Below are positions 5,826 to 8,328 of a stretch of DNA of 8,328 bases, piece after piece. The stretch spans positions 1 through 8,328 of the forward strand of contig CADCUW010000036.1 in the NCBI GenBank assembly GCA_902805985.1, given 5' to 3'. Source of the DNA: an uncultured Rubrobacteraceae bacterium (GTDB lineage: Bacteria > Actinomycetota > Rubrobacteria > Rubrobacterales > Rubrobacteraceae). The notes under the pieces were generated by a model, which was not told the DNA's origin, ran no database searches, and saw only the letters and a program-made list of their open reading frames with translations. Position numbers and translations under genes: made by a program. Position 1 is the stretch's first letter. Each line of letters starts with the position of its first letter.

Positions 5826-6127
5826 TCAGGCGTAGAACAACCAGCCGAAGAAGCTGTAGACGCCGTAGAACAGCGATACGAAGAGGAACAAGGCATAGAC
5901 GAGCTCTGCCCCTGTCCAGTACTCCACGTCGCCGCCCGCGCGCCTGTGGCGCAACACGAGCAGGCCAGAGAGCGTCGCCGTCGAGCCCATCAGGAGCGTG
6001 GTCGCGAGCCCTTCTCCCCGAACAGCAGACCGCCCACGAGGTCGTAGTTCCAGAATGAGACGGCCACCCAGCCGACGGTGGGGACCACCGTTACCCGGAA
6101 GACGCTCGTCAGCAACCGGACCACCAT
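5826..6127 (-). pseudogene. Small three-helix membrane protein gene, frameshifted or split in two
   Basis: I do not recognise the family. An ATG at 6127 with GGGAG nine bases upstream opens a 45-residue frame (M-V-V-R-L-L-T-S-V-F onward, one hydrophobic segment at 9-26) that ends in TGA at 5992-5990. The coding character then continues in the next frame, ending at 5826, with a second hydrophobic stretch and a strong C-terminal helix rich in F, L, Y and W. Adding one base near 6011-6021, where a run of four C sits on the plus strand, gives a single 100-residue protein with membrane segments near 9-26, 41-59 and 75-98. Alternatively the TGA overlaps an ATG (TGATG at 5988-5992) and two small coupled proteins of 45 and 54 residues are made, though no close Shine-Dalgarno precedes the second. 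A single longer frame from 6197 exists, but its Arg/Pro-rich N-terminal part looks out of frame. Confidence 0.55.
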
Positions 6128-6184
6128 AGCGCGAAGCTCCCGTTCTGCGGCATCCAGAGGGTTTCGGGCGGGAACTAGCGGCGC

Positions 6185-6206
6185 GGACGGGTCTCAAACC
6201 CGCCCC
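6185..6206. repeat. Palindrome with CCCCTAC tail, REP-like
   Basis: CGGGT (6188-6192) and ACCCG (6198-6202) form a stem with loop CTCAA, extended by GG/CC around a bulged A, followed by CCCCTACGG. A second pairing, GGGCGGG at 6166-6172 with CCCGCCC at 6199-6205, competes with it. The form resembles dispersed intergenic palindromes (GTAGGGGCGGGTTT type) found in many high-GC genomes. It might instead act as terminator for the EF-G-like gene. Confidence 0.4.
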
Positions 6207-6230
6207 TACGGCCCGGTGGTGGAACCCTTT

Positions 6231-6265
6231 CCTGCAACCTGGTGCCTGTAACTTGAAACCTAATT
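6231..6265. repeat. Degenerate heptamer tandem repeat overlapping the EF-G-like gene end
   Basis: On the plus strand the units CCTGCAA, CCTGGTG, CCTGTAA, CTTGAAA and CCTAATT follow one another with a strict seven-base period (6231-6265). The consensus is about CCTGnAA. The last unit covers the stop codon of the EF-G-like gene (6260-6262). No extension is seen to the left of 6231. Confidence 0.6.
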
Positions 6266-8296
6266 CACCACCTTCTCCCGCTCGTTGGCCGCCAGCACCC
6301 TCTCGACGAGGTTGGGCGGCACTTCTTCGTAGTGGCCCGGCTCGACGTGGAAGTTGGCGCGGCCTCCGGTGATGGAGCGGAGGTCGCGGGCGTAGGTGAG
6401 CATCTCTATCTGGGGCACCTCGGCCTGCACGACCTGGCGCTCGCCCCGTTGCTCGACACCCATCGGTCGCCCGCGACGGCCGGAGAGGTCGCCCATAACG
6501 TCGCCGACCAGCTCGGCTGGCGCCAGCACCTCGACCTTGACGTAGGGTTCCAGAAGGACGGGGCGGGCGTCTTCGACGGCGTTCTTGAAGGCCATCGAGC
6601 CCGCGACCTTGAAGGCCATCTCCGAGGAGTCCACCGTGTGGAAGGCGCCGTCGTGGAGGCGGACCTTCACGTCCACGACCGGATAGCCGGCGATGGTTCC
6701 CTCGCGCATCGCCTCCTCGATACCCTTCTCGACCGCCGGGATGAACTGGCGCGGTATCGCGCCGCCGACGATGGCGTTCTCGAACTCGAAGCCTGCGCCG
6801 CGGGGGAGCGGGGAGACCTCGATCCTCGCGTCCCCGAACTGCCCTCGCCCGCCCGTCTGCTTCTTGTAGCGCCCCTGGGCCCTGGCACCCGCCGTGATCG
6901 TCTCCATAAACGGCACCTTGGGCGCCTCCGCCTCCACCTCGACGCCGTAGCGGCGGCCTATCCGCTCCAGCGCGAGCTCGACGTGCATCTGGGTGAGCCC
7001 GGAGAGGATGTCCTCCCCCGTGGCCTCGACGCGCTCAAGCGTGAGCGAAGGGTCCTCGTCCGTGACGCGCCGGATCGCCTCGAAGACCTTCTCCTCCTCC
7101 CCGCGGGCCTTCGCCCCAACGGCGAACGCCGCCGTGGGCTCCGGCAACTCGACCGGCTGGAAGGAGAGCACCTTCTCCGGTTTGCATAGAGTGTCGAAGG
7201 TCGCCGTGTCCCTGAGCTTGGCGACGGCGATGATGTCGCCGGCGACGGCCTCGTCCACGGGCTCGCGGTCCTTGCCGAGGAGGTGCGAGATGCTCCCGAG
7301 CCTCTCCTGGCTTCCCGTGCGCGGGTTCGTGAGCGCCTCGTCCGAGCGGCACCGGCCTCCCACGACCCGCAGCACGCTCAGGCGGCCCGCGTACGGGTCG
7401 ACGAAGGTCTTGAAGACGTAGGCCGCGAACGGGCCCTCGGGGTCGCAGGCGACCTCTTCTTCGTCTTCGGTCGTCCAGCGGGTCCGGTCGGCGGGGCTCG
7501 GGGCGCTGCCGGCTACGGCGTCGAGGAGGCGGTCGACGCCGATCATGCGCTCCGCGCTCGCGGCGAGGACCGGGATGATGAGGCCTTCGGCGATGCCCTT
7601 TCGGATGCCCTCGAAGGCCTCTTCCGTGGAGATCTCCTCCCCTTCGAGGTACTTCTCGAGCAGGGTGTCGTCGCTCTCGGCTATGGCCTCGAAGAGCTGG
7701 GTCTTGGCGGCATCTACCTCGTCCTCCATGCCGGCCGGGATGCCGGCGGTCTGCTCCCCGTCCACGAACGCTATGCCGGAGAGCAGCCCGTAGACGCCTT
7801 TGAGGTCGTCCTCCCTTCCAACAGGCAGGTTCAGTGGCACGACCGACTGGCCGAAGCGCCCTCTCAGTTGCTCCACGACGGCCCCGAAGTCCGTCCGCTC
7901 GCGGTCGAGGTGGTTCACGACGATGAAGTGCGGGATGTCCTCCTTCTCGCCCCGGCGCCACACGCGTTCTGTGACGACCTGGATCGGGTCCTGCGCGTGG
8001 ACGACGAGGACCGCGCAATCCGCCGCCCTCTGGGCGACGAAGGCATCCCCGATGAAACCCCCGTCGCCGGGGGTGTCGAGGACGTTTAGCTGTCGCCCCT
8101 TCCACCCGACGGATGCGATACCCATGCCGAGGGTCATGGCGCGTTCCTTCTCCTCGTCGGAGTTGTCCAGGGTGCCGTTAGCCGGGCCTTCCCTGCCGGA
8201 CGCCAGGCCTATCATGCCTTCGGCGATGCGCGTCTTGCCGCTGCCCCTGTGCCCTATAAGGCACACGTTCCGGATCGTCTGCGTCTCAGCCGCCAC
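6260..8296 (-). CDS. Elongation factor G-like GTPase (EF-G2 type)
   Basis: A 678-residue protein with the complete five-domain EF-G layout: G domain (about 1-270), beta-barrel domain II (about 290-375), domains III, IV (A-Q-G-R-Y-K-K-Q-T-G-G-R-G-Q-F-G at its start) and V. G1 is G15-H-R-G-S-G-K-T22. Other motifs differ from translational EF-G: switch I has R52-A-M-T instead of R-G-I-T, G3 is D74-T-P-G-D78 with Asp where the catalytic His of EF-G sits, and G4 is N128-H-L-D131 instead of N-K-x-D. This fits the EF-G2/FusA2-like group, whose mycobacterial member binds GTP but lacks ribosome-stimulated GTPase; the role is poorly known. The start is GTG at 8296 with AGGAGG four bases upstream. A 132-base spacer separates it from the small membrane gene. 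It is not the housekeeping fusA: no ribosomal genes or tuf flank it. Confidence 0.92.
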   Translation of the reverse strand: MAAETQTIRNVCLIGHRGSGKTRIAEGMIGLASGREGPANGTLDNSDEEKERAMTLGMGIASVGWKGRQLNVLDTPGDGGFIGDAFVAQRAADCAVLVVHAQDPIQVVTERVWRRGEKEDIPHFIVVNHLDRERTDFGAVVEQLRGRFGQSVVPLNLPVGREDDLKGVYGLLSGIAFVDGEQTAGIPAGMEDEVDAAKTQLFEAIAESDDTLLEKYLEGEEISTEEAFEGIRKGIAEGLIIPVLAASAERMIGVDRLLDAVAGSAPSPADRTRWTTEDEEEVACDPEGPFAAYVFKTFVDPYAGRLSVLRVVGGRCRSDEALTNPRTGSQERLGSISHLLGKDREPVDEAVAGDIIAVAKLRDTATFDTLCKPEKVLSFQPVELPEPTAAFAVGAKARGEEEKVFEAIRRVTDEDPSLTLERVEATGEDILSGLTQMHVELALERIGRRYGVEVEAEAPKVPFMETITAGARAQGRYKKQTGGRGQFGDARIEVSPLPRGAGFEFENAIVGGAIPRQFIPAVEKGIEEAMREGTIAGYPVVDVKVRLHDGAFHTVDSSEMAFKVAGSMAFKNAVEDARPVLLEPYVKVEVLAPAELVGDVMGDLSGRRGRPMGVEQRGERQVVQAEVPQIEMLTYARDLRSITGGRANFHVEPGHYEEVPPNLVERVLAANEREKVVN

Positions 8297-8300
8297 GATT

Positions 8301-8327
8301 CCTCCTCTCCGAGAGATTGCACCTCTC
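8301..8327 (-). promoter_or_regulatory. Shine-Dalgarno and possible leader hairpin of the EF-G-like gene
   Basis: AGGAGG (8306-8301) lies four bases before the GTG start and confirms it. Just upstream, GAGAG and CTCTC (8327-8323 and 8315-8311) form a five-base stem, and the same CTCTC could instead pair with GAGAG beside the Shine-Dalgarno (copy of GGAGAGG at 8310-8304). The Shine-Dalgarno is firm; the alternative pairing is speculative. Confidence 0.5.
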
Positions 8328-8328
8328 C

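Noticed and set aside
6008..6021. Programmed -1 frameshift site in the small membrane gene
   Set aside because: No X-XXY-YYZ slippery heptamer is in frame at the switch and no clear stimulatory structure was seen; a one-base deletion or a coupled second start is simpler.
5826..6197. A single 123-codon minus-strand gene starting at 6197
   Set aside because: Its first half is Arg/Pro/Gly-rich and out of frame with a well-started hydrophobic frame from 6127 that has a good Shine-Dalgarno; only the second half looks coding.
6332..7189. Plus-strand ORFs opposite the EF-G-like gene (also 7283-8089 and the minus frame 7035-8105)
   Set aside because: All lie inside a complete EF-G-like frame and show shadow composition.
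1..8328. CRISPR array, tRNA, rRNA, insertion sequence or prophage
   Set aside because: No regular spaced repeats, cloverleaf-like sequence, transposase or integrase motifs, or terminal inverted repeats were seen.

Overview
This is high-GC DNA with many GTG and TTG starts and tightly overlapping genes. A GT81-type osmolyte synthase and an EF-G2-like factor point to an actinobacterium. Rubrobacter or a close relative is my best guess, by inference from gene content and composition only. No mobile element, CRISPR array, rRNA or tRNA was recognised.

Left end (1-1422, minus strand): surE (5'-nucleotidase) is followed, with a one-base stop/start overlap, by a HAD-IA phosphatase of the PpaX/Gph type that runs off the left edge. 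A ~200-base divergent region (1423-1623) carries candidate promoters for surE (leftward) and for the next operon (rightward).

Centre (1627-3866, plus strand): a four-gene operon. The first gene is a GT81 glucosyl/mannosyl-3-phosphoglycerate synthase, expected to make the precursor of the compatible solutes glucosylglycerate or mannosylglycerate. Three small genes follow that together make a cobalt-type nitrile hydratase or thiocyanate hydrolase-like enzyme: the N-terminal half of the beta subunit, its C-terminal half, and an alpha subunit with the metal claw C-T-L-C-S-C. The two halves of beta are separate ORFs sharing four bases (TTGA), and the second half shares four bases (ATGA) with alpha. 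The order is that of thiocyanate hydrolase (scnB-scnA-scnC), but the alpha sequence reads more like nitrile hydratase. This operon is the most interesting part of the window. It ends at a strong hairpin that probably serves both strands.

Right half (3921-8296, minus strand): phoD, a secreted alkaline phosphatase/phosphodiesterase with a Tat-like signal and a candidate PhoP box upstream. Next comes a small three-helix membrane protein gene that is either frameshifted or split at a TGATG junction, then a 132-base spacer with a palindrome and a degenerate heptamer repeat. Last is a complete EF-G-like GTPase (EF-G2 type) whose G-domain motifs depart from translational EF-G.

Together the window carries two phosphatase/nucleotidase genes, a phosphate-scavenging enzyme, a solute-synthesis glycosyltransferase and a metallo-hydratase. 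Only the central four genes look like one functional unit, and a link between the osmolyte enzyme and the hydratase is not established by sequence alone.
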